A DNA stretch of 64,000 nt, from contig DLRY01000021.1 of assembly GCA_002500665.1 (NCBI GenBank), positions 1 through 64,000 of the forward strand, read 5' to 3'. This DNA comes from Opitutia bacterium UBA7876. Its GTDB lineage: Bacteria; Verrucomicrobiota; Verrucomicrobiia; Opitutales; Seribacteraceae. Positions within the stretch are counted from its first letter, which is position 1; the number at the start of each line of letters is the position of its first letter. The notes beneath the pieces were generated by a model, which ran no database searches, had not been told where the DNA came from, and saw only the letters and a program-made list of their open reading frames with translations. Made by a program: the position numbers and the translations under genes. This document shows, piece after piece, positions 9,200 to 17,051 of the stretch.

Positions 9200-10999
9200 T
9201 CAACGCCACTTGGTGGTCAAGCGTCGGGCGATGCGTCGGGAGAATTCGTATTTGGACTTCTGGGCCGAGGCGATTGCTTCGCGGCTCGCTTTGCCGGCGT
9301 CGCCGAGTTCCTCGATGGCTCGCAGGGCAAACATGCCGACCAGCAGGTTGGGGTCCTCAATGTGTTCGACGAGTACCTTCATTTGACCGAGTTCCCCGAA
9401 TTTGCACAAGGCCTGGGCCGCCGCGACACGGACGACGGGCACGGGATCGGCGCTCAGTTTCAGCAACGTGGATTTGCCTTCCGCCGTCTTGTTGACCCCT
9501 AGCCATACGGCCGCCCAGTAACGGGTCGCCGGGTCAGGTGATTTTGCATATTCCAGCAACTTGGACCCGTCGTTTGCTTCCCCGGCGGTTATGGCTTCGA
9601 TCAAGCGCAGCGTTTGCTCGCCACGGTCCTTCTTGAGAAAAGCCAGGTATTTGTTCCCTGCCTCCCGCCCGACGTCCTCTAGGATCGGTTCGGGGATCAG
9701 GCCCATGTCACGCGTCTCGATCATCCGCTGGCGAAGCGCCATGCGCATGTCGGCCAACCGATCCCGAAGCTTGGGATCCGTGGCCAGGTTGACCAGTTCG
9801 TGCGGGTCGGTTTGCAGGTCGTAGAGCTCTTCAGGAGGCCGGCGGGGAAGAAAGGGTCTCGATTGTTGCTCGTTGAGCTTACCTTCTTCGTACAGGCCGC
9901 GAATGACCTGGACGATCTTCTTGCCGTCCTTGTACTGACTGGGTTGGGCATGAGAAACGTGAGACATGAAGTTTCGGACGTACTTGAAGCGGGAACCGCG
10001 AACGCAACGCAGGACGTCGACCGTCTCATCGCAGCGGTCCCGGGCCGCGAAGACAAATTTCCTGGGCTCGTAGTCGTCGGCCAGAAAGTCTCGCCCCTGA
10101 ACGTTCCCGGGGATCTTGATGCCGGCCAATTTTAAGGAGCAAGCGGCGACGTCGATATGCTCGATGAGGTCGTCCCGTACCGTGCCTGCCCGTCGTTTCT
10201 TCGGCAACCGGATGACCAAGGGGACGCGTATGCCTTCTTCGTAGAGGAATTGCTTGCCGCGCAGGTGGCTTAGTCCGTGGTCCGTCCACAGGAAGACCGC
10301 GGTCGCGTCCAGGCGTCCCGCTTTCTCGAGATCCGCCAGGATTCGTCCGACTTCTTCATCGGTCTTTACCCAGGAATCCAAATACTTTGCCCAGTCCTGG
10401 CGAAGCGTCGGATGGTCGGGGTAGTAAGGTGGCAGGACTACCTGTTCGGGATCGGCATGGCTTTTCGCCTTGCGGTTCTTTCCGCCACTGAGTTGGAATT
10501 GGGCGAAGATGGGCTGGTCGGCAGGCGCCTTCTTCCATTCGCTGCCGTGATAGAGCTTGCTCGCCGGAATAAAATTGTAATCCGTCTTGTTCTTGTTGGT
10601 GACGAAGTACCCGGCATCCCGGAAGAGCTCGGGTATCAGCCTGACCGATTTCGGAACCTTGTAGCTGTCGTAATAGTCCGCGTTGCCCCCCCCTTTCCCG
10701 GACGAGGTCTGGCTGCGGTGGTTGTGTACCCCAAGAGTGGTCTGGTACATTCCGCTCACCATTGCAGAGCGGCTGGACGAACAAACCGGGGAAGTGACGA
10801 AGGCGTTGCTGCAGCGCATGCCTTCCCGGGCCATCCGGTCGATATGCGGAGTCTTGATGAGGGTTTCGCCATAGCAACCGATATGTGGGGATGCATCTTC
10901 GATGACGATCCACACCACGTTCACATTGGTCCGATCGGCTCCAATGAGAGGAGAGCAAAGCAGACTGAAGAAAGCAAGAAGGCATGGGATGAGTTTCAT
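9200..10999 (-). CDS. secreted sulfatase (heparan N-sulfatase-like) with C-terminal HEAT repeats
   Basis: 599-residue fusion. A signal peptide (1-20) precedes a sulfatase domain with an I-E-D-A-S-P-H metal-binding loop, a form characteristic of the SGSH-like branch. The formylglycine signature is C-S-S-S-R at Cys73, with Ser in place of the common Pro. T-D-H-G-L-S-H-L-R-G-K and F-V-A-A-R-D-R-C-D blocks follow. From about residue 475 to the end the protein has Ala/Leu-rich helical repeats that look like HEAT repeats, for example P-V-V-R-V-A-A-A-Q-A-L and D-P-N-L-L-V-G-M-F-A-L. Most sulfatases lack these; they may bind a partner or glycan. The gene is 77 bases downstream of the next sulfatase in the run. 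The substrate may be N- or O-sulfated sugar. Confidence 0.88.
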   Translation of the reverse strand: MKLIPCLLAFFSLLCSPLIGADRTNVNVVWIVIEDASPHIGCYGETLIKTPHIDRMAREGMRCSNAFVTSPVCSSSRSAMVSGMYQTTLGVHNHRSQTSSGKGGGNADYYDSYKVPKSVRLIPELFRDAGYFVTNKNKTDYNFIPASKLYHGSEWKKAPADQPIFAQFQLSGGKNRKAKSHADPEQVVLPPYYPDHPTLRQDWAKYLDSWVKTDEEVGRILADLEKAGRLDATAVFLWTDHGLSHLRGKQFLYEEGIRVPLVIRLPKKRRAGTVRDDLIEHIDVAACSLKLAGIKIPGNVQGRDFLADDYEPRKFVFAARDRCDETVDVLRCVRGSRFKYVRNFMSHVSHAQPSQYKDGKKIVQVIRGLYEEGKLNEQQSRPFLPRRPPEELYDLQTDPHELVNLATDPKLRDRLADMRMALRQRMIETRDMGLIPEPILEDVGREAGNKYLAFLKKDRGEQTLRLIEAITAGEANDGSKLLEYAKSPDPATRYWAAVWLGVNKTAEGKSTLLKLSADPVPVVRVAAAQALCKFGELGQMKVLVEHIEDPNLLVGMFALRAIEELGDAGKASREAIASAQKSKYEFSRRIARRLTTKWR

Positions 11000-11076
11000 G
11001 AGATGGACTAAAATTCGTAGGTTCTTTTATTCGGGAAGCCGGACTTTTCGTGCAAAGGACAAGGTGAAGAGAAAAT

Positions 11077-12639
11077 CTAATCCGCCCATCCCTCGATTTG
11101 CTTCCATACTTCCGCGGGATCGTTTTTTTGAGGTTTGCCGGGGAAGCTTCTCCCGTCGCGGATAATCTTCGCCAAGGCGGCCAGCATGCTCTTCACGCGT
11201 TCTGGTTCCTTGGCATAAAGGTTGGTAGTTTGCCCCGGGTCTTTTCGCAAGTCGTACAATTGGCCGGCATGATCCCATGCCCCACTATTGTCCTTTGGGT
11301 ACTTGTTCCCTCCCGATCCCTGATGGTGAAGATACACCCAGTCGCCTATGCGGATGGCGAACTCTCCACTGCTTCCATGGTGTACTGTGGTTTCCCGACG
11401 CAACAAATTCCCCGCAACGGCGCTTCCTCTGGCATCCCCCTTGAGGGCATGAAGAAAACTGAAGCTGTCCTCGGCCACGTCGTGCCGGGTAATTTCACCT
11501 CCTGCGACGGCCACCAAGGTACGGGTGAGGTCGGTCAGGCAAAGGATGTTTGAAGATACGGTGCCAGCCTCCACCACCCCTGGCCAGCGGGCGATGAAGG
11601 GAATGCGGTGACCGCCTTCCCAGTTATCCCTTTTGCGTCCACGATACGGTCCGGATGACAGGTGGGTTTTGCCGCCCTTTGTCCTGCGACTGAATTGGGC
11701 GGCTCCATTGTCGGTAGTGAAGATAAAGAGGGTATTGTCCTTTATCTTCGCATCGTCGACCGCCTGCATCACCTGCCCGACCACCCAGTCGGTCTCGACC
11801 ACGAAGTCGCCGTAGCTTCCAATATTCGTCTTACCCTGAAACGGTTTGTTGGGAACGATGGGGGAATGTGGCGAAGTGAGCGGAATATAAAGGAAGAATG
11901 GTTTGTCTCCCTGGGCGAATGCAAGTACGTCATCGCGAGCCCGCTTGGCGAATACGGGCAAGGCATCGGTCAGGTTCACCTTGGGATCGCGCAAGCCGGG
12001 GCGCGTTTGCCAGCCCTTCTGTTTGGTGGCATTCACGAAATGAGCGGCCTGGGGCAGTCTGTCGTTCTCAAACCATCCATAGGGCGGCATGTCCCAAGAT
12101 GCCGAACAACCGAACCAACGATCAAAGCCCATCGTATTGGGACCCGCCGTAACCGGGCGGGTAACGTCAATGTCTTTGGGGGTCCCGTGCCCTTGCGCGT
12201 CAAGCAAAGGGGTGCCGTCCTTTTTTTGCCAACCGAGCCCGAGGTGCCACTTGCCGATGATTGCAGTGGCGTATCCTTCGGCCCGAAGCAAGGAGGCAAC
12301 CGTTTCGCGGTCGGGAGCAATCAAGGGCGGAGAATACCCTTGAAGCACGCGTGATTTGAGTCGCGTACGCCAAGCATAGCGGCCGGTCAGAAGTCCGTAA
12401 CGCGTGGGCGTGCAAACACCGGACGGGGTATGCGCATCGAGAAAGCGTCTACCTTCGGAGGCCAGTTTGTCGAGGTGAGGCGTCTCGACCAACCCGCCCA
12501 TCCGATAACAGGAGACGTCGCCCAAACCCATGTCGTCGGCAAGGATCAGTACGATATTGGGCTTGGCCGCCCGGAGCGAAGAAACCGCAGCCAAGCCAAA
12601 GGCGGCGAAAAAGAGTGTGAAAGCGAGAAAAGGTTTCAT
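11077..12639 (-). CDS. secreted arylsulfatase A / GALNS-like sulfatase
   Basis: 520-residue sulfatase. The ATG at 12639 is chosen over an upstream in-frame ATG at 12696 because it gives a standard signal peptide (1-24) and overlaps the stop of the upstream esterase gene in an ATGA. A-D-D-M-G-L-G-D supplies metal ligands. The formylglycine signature C-T-P-T-R begins at Cys76 and runs into G-L-L-T-G-R-Y. Later blocks include G-K-W-H-L-G-L-G-W, L-Y-I-P-L-T-S-P-H-S-P and T-D-N-G-A-A. This pattern is that of the arylsulfatase A / galactosamine-6-sulfatase-like branch. The coupling to the CE6-like esterase suggests that both act on one substrate. Confidence 0.9.
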   Translation of the reverse strand: MKPFLAFTLFFAAFGLAAVSSLRAAKPNIVLILADDMGLGDVSCYRMGGLVETPHLDKLASEGRRFLDAHTPSGVCTPTRYGLLTGRYAWRTRLKSRVLQGYSPPLIAPDRETVASLLRAEGYATAIIGKWHLGLGWQKKDGTPLLDAQGHGTPKDIDVTRPVTAGPNTMGFDRWFGCSASWDMPPYGWFENDRLPQAAHFVNATKQKGWQTRPGLRDPKVNLTDALPVFAKRARDDVLAFAQGDKPFFLYIPLTSPHSPIVPNKPFQGKTNIGSYGDFVVETDWVVGQVMQAVDDAKIKDNTLFIFTTDNGAAQFSRRTKGGKTHLSSGPYRGRKRDNWEGGHRIPFIARWPGVVEAGTVSSNILCLTDLTRTLVAVAGGEITRHDVAEDSFSFLHALKGDARGSAVAGNLLRRETTVHHGSSGEFAIRIGDWVYLHHQGSGGNKYPKDNSGAWDHAGQLYDLRKDPGQTTNLYAKEPERVKSMLAALAKIIRDGRSFPGKPQKNDPAEVWKQIEGWAD

Positions 12640-13463
12640 GGTTTCGCAAACAAGTCGGCGTAAACCCGGGCATACCGCTTGCCCATGAGCAAGCACGACT
12701 TGCGGTCAAAATGTACTTTGGCGCGAGCGGCCGGGCTGCAACCAGTGGATTCGACGAATCCGGTATGAGGCACCTTCTTCGGCAAACTTCTGAGGATCTC
12801 CTTGATCCTGGTAATGCGAGCCACCCGATCCGGGGCCTTGTGATCCTGGCCGGTGCCGTAGAACTCCGCCAAGTTGCCCACGATGAAGGGCAATTGCGGA
12901 TTCCCCAAGTCCTTCCGGACGTCTTCGATCAGCCGATGAAGTCTTTTCTCATAGGCATCGGTCCTCGTCTGCTCGACGGTGTCCGATTCGCCTTGGTGCC
13001 AGAGCACCCCCTTGAGGGTGCCAGCCTGCATGGCGGACTTCGTATGACGGATGGCATCGCCGTAAATTTCAGACCCTTTGCTGAGCTGTATGATGCTTCG
13101 GCCACCCCAGGCCATCGGAATCAAACCGACCGTCCCACTAGGCTTGTCGGCCACGTAAGCCTCTGCGAAGGACAGGCCGGGCCCGAAACGCGCTTTCTTG
13201 TTGGGCCGTCTGGGATGAAGCGGATGAGCGCCGGGGGCCCACTTGGGCTCCTTCCCCTCTTTGGCATAAAGCATTTTCAGCACCTGGGGAACCGGCTGGT
13301 TGTCGCCGGCTGCTAAACCCACACCTCCGGACATGTTTGACTGTCCCATCAGGAGGAACAGATGAAAGTCCTTTTTTGAAGAAGGAACCTTTGCGGATTC
13401 ATCCGCCTGAAGCCCTCCCGTTATGAAGATGGCGGCAAGAAAAAGGATTGTTTTGGCCCTCAC
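12636..13463 (-). CDS. secreted SASA/CE6-type acetylesterase
   Basis: 275-residue secreted carbohydrate acetylesterase of the SASA (DUF303, CE6-like) family. The signal peptide is residues 1-20. The nucleophile elbow is L-L-M-G-Q-S-N-M-S-G with Ser42. G-V-L-W-H-Q-G-E-S-D-T is the second hallmark block, and the C-terminal H-F-D-R-K-S-C-L-L-M-G-K-R-Y-A probably carries the catalytic His. The start ATG overlaps the stop of the upstream sulfatase, and its own stop overlaps the start of the downstream sulfatase, both as ATGA. The three proteins are therefore likely to be made in a coupled way. Confidence 0.87.
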   Translation of the reverse strand: MRAKTILFLAAIFITGGLQADESAKVPSSKKDFHLFLLMGQSNMSGGVGLAAGDNQPVPQVLKMLYAKEGKEPKWAPGAHPLHPRRPNKKARFGPGLSFAEAYVADKPSGTVGLIPMAWGGRSIIQLSKGSEIYGDAIRHTKSAMQAGTLKGVLWHQGESDTVEQTRTDAYEKRLHRLIEDVRKDLGNPQLPFIVGNLAEFYGTGQDHKAPDRVARITRIKEILRSLPKKVPHTGFVESTGCSPAARAKVHFDRKSCLLMGKRYARVYADLFAKP

Positions 13464-14896
13464 TTTTTCTTTCCGCCAAACCGCTTGGCGGAATAGCCCG
13501 CCTCCCTTCGCTTGGACTCCATTTGCGCCTTCAGTTTTTTGAGTGCCTTGTTATACTTGGGGTTCTTGGCGAGGTTGTTGAATTCTCCGGGATCCTTCCT
13601 TAGGTCATACAGTTCCATGCCCCCGGAGCCAAAGCCCCAATGCGTAAAACGCCAGTTGTGGGTGCGAATCGATTCTCCCCCATTCCGGCTTATGGTAAAG
13701 GCGAGATCTTTTGTCCACTCATCGGCAGAAGGATTCTTGAGGAGCGGAACCATGCTCGCGCCCTGAAGGCTCTTCGGGGCCTTTAACCCGCTCAGGTCGG
13801 CAAGGGTTGGATAGAGGTCCAGGAGTTCGGTAATATGATTGGTCGCCTTGCCGTGTTGCTTGTTCATCCATGGAACGCTGACGATGAAGGGGACGCGGGT
13901 GGATTCCTCGAACAAGTGCTGTTTTTGGAACTTGTGATGCTCCCCCAGCAGGTAGCCATGGTCGCTGGTGAACACGACGATGGTGTTCTCCGCAAGTCCC
14001 AGCTCCTGGAGTGCACCCAGTACGCGGCCGACCTGCGCATCCATGTAGGAAATGCTTGCATAGTAGGCTTCGAGCAAGCCCTTGTGCAGTTCGGGCGTGA
14101 CTCCGTAGGATGTGCTGTTGCGCTTGTAGTTGCGAATGATCTCCGGCACGTCTTCAAGGTCGTTCTCCGGCACTACGGGAGCGATCATCGCGTCGCGGTC
14201 ATAGCGGTCAAAATATTTTGCCGGGGCAACTAATGGGACGTGCGGCCGTACAAAGCCGCAGGCGAGAAAAAAGGGTTTGTCCTTGTGGCGCTTGAGGAAG
14301 TCGATGGCGTGGCTTGCCGCCATCCCGTCTGCATGCGCCAAATCATCGCCTTCGGCCACCACGCCCGTAAAGGATTGCGAGCTCTTGTTCTTGGGTGACC
14401 AGTTCGTCTTTTCGCCAGGGGCATTTTGTTCGGGCGCCTTGACGTTGACCACCTCATCCCAAGAGCGCGGGTCGTCACGGGTTGCGGTTCCGGCGAGGAT
14501 TTCCGGTGGGATGCCCATGTGGTAGATCTTGCTGACACGCCCGACGCAGTAGCCGTTTTTTCTAAATAACTGCGACATCGTCACGACGTCCGGCATGTTT
14601 CCCCGCAGGGTGCCTGCATTGCCCAGCGTGCCGTTGGTGTAGGGATAGAGTCCGGACATGAGCGACGCCCGCGACGCCCCGCAAACGGGGTATTGGCAAT
14701 GCATGTTCTCGAAGCGCATGCCCCGCTCGGCTAATTTGTCCAGCTCCGGCGTTTTGCACTGCGCATGCCCGAATCCGCTCAATGCCGTGTTGAGATCATC
14801 GGATATCAGAAACAAAACGTTGGGCTTCTCTACGGAAAGGCCGGTCGTCGCAAGCGCAAGGATTGCGGTTACAAGGTGTGCGAATGTTGATCTCAT
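13460..14896 (-). CDS. secreted sulfatase, iduronate-2-sulfatase-like
   Basis: 478-residue secreted sulfatase. The signal peptide ends near residue 22. I-S-D-D-L-N supplies metal ligands. The formylglycine signature is C-G-A-S-R (Cys72) with Ala in place of Pro, followed by L-M-S-G-L-Y. A-C-G-F-V-R-P-H-V-P and S-D-H-G-Y-L-L-G-E-H place it in the iduronate-2-sulfatase-like branch with the proteins at 6800 and 29194. The C-terminus is Lys-rich. Its stop overlaps the esterase start at 13463, and it follows the unrecognised secreted protein by 19 bases. Confidence 0.9.
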   Translation of the reverse strand: MRSTFAHLVTAILALATTGLSVEKPNVLFLISDDLNTALSGFGHAQCKTPELDKLAERGMRFENMHCQYPVCGASRASLMSGLYPYTNGTLGNAGTLRGNMPDVVTMSQLFRKNGYCVGRVSKIYHMGIPPEILAGTATRDDPRSWDEVVNVKAPEQNAPGEKTNWSPKNKSSQSFTGVVAEGDDLAHADGMAASHAIDFLKRHKDKPFFLACGFVRPHVPLVAPAKYFDRYDRDAMIAPVVPENDLEDVPEIIRNYKRNSTSYGVTPELHKGLLEAYYASISYMDAQVGRVLGALQELGLAENTIVVFTSDHGYLLGEHHKFQKQHLFEESTRVPFIVSVPWMNKQHGKATNHITELLDLYPTLADLSGLKAPKSLQGASMVPLLKNPSADEWTKDLAFTISRNGGESIRTHNWRFTHWGFGSGGMELYDLRKDPGEFNNLAKNPKYNKALKKLKAQMESKRREAGYSAKRFGGKKK

Positions 14897-14915
14897 GATA
14901 TATTCAGGATGAAGA

Positions 14916-15905
14916 TTACTCCTTGGCTAGGGTAATTTCCTCAATAAGCCATTTCGTAAAACCCAGAACGGAGTGCGGATCGGTTTCCGGTCCGACGGGG
15001 CGGCCACGTCCATCTGCGTGAGGAAAAGTATTCAAATAGTAATGCATCCTGGGATGGTGCTTGGGAAGTCCGGCTTTCCAGAACTTTTGCAACCAGTCCC
15101 GTTCCATGAACTCGTAATACACATCTCCCTTCCAACGGATCGGACCATAATAGAAAACGTATTCCTTGCCTTGAGCGAGCGTCCACTTGGCGCCTTGAAT
15201 CACCTTTTCGGGTTTTCCCCACCCCGTTTCCAAGGGCCAGTGGCGGTTGAACTGGTGGCACTCGTAGGCGATCCCGTCGCACTTCTTCATGATCGGCAAA
15301 AAACGTTTGTCCCTCGCGAAAAAGGAAGGTTCCTGGATCATTTGGATGAGCTTGTAATTTCGGCGTTTTATCAAGCCCATCTTGTGGGCCCTTTTGAACA
15401 TGGCCCGTATGTCGTCAAAATCCTTCTCGTAAAGAATTCGCGTGTCTTCCTTGAAAGGACCCGGTTTGGCATCCTTGTGCCCTCTTTGTATGGCCAGATC
15501 GTACTCCCGACAGATCAGAATATGGTCCACCCGGGCGCCTTGCGTCTCCCATTTGCGGATTGTTTGGATGAGCAAATTCTTTTTCGGATCCAAGTCATCT
15601 CGGGCATCGCTCAGCCCCCAATAGTGTTCAAAGAAGACCCGCTTTGTCTTGAAGTCTCCATCCAGCCAACCTTTTACCAAGTCCAGGTTGTTGGCGACGA
15701 ATGGGTAGTTGCCTTTCTGTTCTTCAAAAGTGGGTGTGCCCGCCCAGGATCCACCGTGGTTATGGCCATGATCCATGGCGGCAGTTCGGGGCAAGGGGCG
15801 AAGCCCGACCAGGCCATGGTTTGGTGGGTCGCCCTCGGGTACGGCATGAGAGCAAAGGGGCGCGAGGGTTACGAGCCAAAGGGTGACTGTGCAAAATAAC
15901 TTCAT
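14916..15905 (-). CDS. secreted protein of unrecognised family, possible TIM-barrel enzyme
   Basis: No family is recognised. The 329-residue product has a signal peptide (1-21) and then a His-rich stretch (His46, His48, His50 in D-H-G-H-N-H). The rest alternates short aromatic beta-strand-like segments, many ending in charged or His residues: R-V-F-F-E-H-Y-W, H-I-L-I-C-R-E-Y-D, L-I-Q-M-I-Q-E-P, G-I-A-Y-E-C-H-Q-F, Y-V-F-Y-Y-G-P and M-H-Y-Y-L-N-T-F. That rhythm resembles the strands of a (beta/alpha)8 barrel with carboxylates at strand ends, as in glycoside hydrolases. This is inference only. The gene sits in the minus-strand run, 30 bases after the metallophosphoesterase-like gene and 19 bases before a sulfatase. 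Confidence 0.55.
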   Translation of the reverse strand: MKLFCTVTLWLVTLAPLCSHAVPEGDPPNHGLVGLRPLPRTAAMDHGHNHGGSWAGTPTFEEQKGNYPFVANNLDLVKGWLDGDFKTKRVFFEHYWGLSDARDDLDPKKNLLIQTIRKWETQGARVDHILICREYDLAIQRGHKDAKPGPFKEDTRILYEKDFDDIRAMFKRAHKMGLIKRRNYKLIQMIQEPSFFARDKRFLPIMKKCDGIAYECHQFNRHWPLETGWGKPEKVIQGAKWTLAQGKEYVFYYGPIRWKGDVYYEFMERDWLQKFWKAGLPKHHPRMHYYLNTFPHADGRGRPVGPETDPHSVLGFTKWLIEEITLAKE

Positions 15906-15935
15906 CGTGGTGAGCTTAGTAGCGAGCTAGGAGTC

Positions 15936-17051
15936 CTATTTGGGGTTGTTTTTCTCGATGAAGAAGCCGGTTCGGGTTTCGAACTTCTTGTCGCCTTCCT
16001 CTTTGTTTATGGTGACTTTCCCGATCGAGGTGAAGCCTTGTTTTTTACGTTCCGCAGTGATGGTGATTGTGTCCCATGGACCCTTGCTCTTGTTCTTTTG
16101 CCAGAGCCGCCCCTTGCCGTTGATTAGCTCGATCTCCTTGAGGTCCAGCTCGAGCCTGTCCTTGTGCACCGTCACAAGCAGGTAGTTGGGCTTGGTGGTG
16201 CGACCGATCAAGCCACCGTGGGCGATTTGCTGGATGCCGTCGCGCTGGGTACAGGTTACGGCATGCACCTCCCCGCAAAGGTAGAGGTCGACGCCATGCT
16301 TGGCCATGGCTTTCCAAAAACCCGAGTCGCGTCCCTGGACCGTCAACATGCCCGATGAACTGAAGGTCCGTACGGGCCGCAGGATGGGCGTGTGCCCCAT
16401 AACCACAATATGGTCCACCTTGGGCCCGTTTTCGCTAAGGACTTTTTCGAACCACTCGAGTTGCTTGCCCGTCACCCCGGCCGCGATCTCTCCCTGGTTG
16501 CTCTTGCCTTTCTCGAAAACGTCCACCGAAACGAACAGGGCATTTTTGTGGACCCAGTAAAAAGCGGTTCCCTTCATGTGGTCAGGGCCGTTCAGGGGCA
16601 TCTTCAGATGTCGACGAAAAGCATCCTTGTAGAAAGGAACCGCATGCGCGGATGCACCGCGCCAGGGGTTGTCCCTGATCTCGTGGTCCCCGAGGGCGGC
16701 GTAGACCTTGAGGCCGTGATCCTTGAAACGCTGGACCCAACCAGGATAATACTTGTCCGCCCACTTGTCGATTTCCTGCATCTTGTTTCCCCAGTGCCCC
16801 ATCACGAGGTCGCCCGCCACCATGGCAAAGGCCGGATCTTCCTTCTTCATGGAACCCACGATGAACCCGAGGGCGTCCTCCCATCCCTTCTGTGGGTACT
16901 CGATGTCGAAATTGAGAAAGTCGGGTATGCTTACGAAGGTCCAGATCTCCGACTGGGGAGATTCGGGCTTGGCCGCCAGGAAACCAGCGACAAGCAAGCC
17001 TAGAGGCAGAAAGGATGAAAACCTTGAAGCGGTCACCCCTTCGACCCTCAC
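15936..17051 (-). CDS. secreted metallophosphoesterase-like protein
   Basis: 371-residue calcineurin-like metallophosphoesterase domain protein with an N-terminal hydrophobic export signal (about 10-27). Recognisable blocks are V-A-G-D-L-V-M-G-H-W-G-N, A-A-L-G-D-H-E-I, V-V-M-G-H-T-P and L-C-G-E-V-H-A-V. The opening D-x-H motif is not seen where expected: the first strand ends in I-P-D-F-L-N-F-D. The GNH motif reads GDH, and the last GHxH reads GEVH. The metal site is therefore altered, and activity on ordinary phosphoesters is uncertain. The start ATG overlaps the stop of the 994-residue propeller gene (ATGA), so translation is probably coupled to it. Confidence 0.78.
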   Translation of the reverse strand: MRVEGVTASRFSSFLPLGLLVAGFLAAKPESPQSEIWTFVSIPDFLNFDIEYPQKGWEDALGFIVGSMKKEDPAFAMVAGDLVMGHWGNKMQEIDKWADKYYPGWVQRFKDHGLKVYAALGDHEIRDNPWRGASAHAVPFYKDAFRRHLKMPLNGPDHMKGTAFYWVHKNALFVSVDVFEKGKSNQGEIAAGVTGKQLEWFEKVLSENGPKVDHIVVMGHTPILRPVRTFSSSGMLTVQGRDSGFWKAMAKHGVDLYLCGEVHAVTCTQRDGIQQIAHGGLIGRTTKPNYLLVTVHKDRLELDLKEIELINGKGRLWQKNKSKGPWDTITITAERKKQGFTSIGKVTINKEEGDKKFETRTGFFIEKNNPK

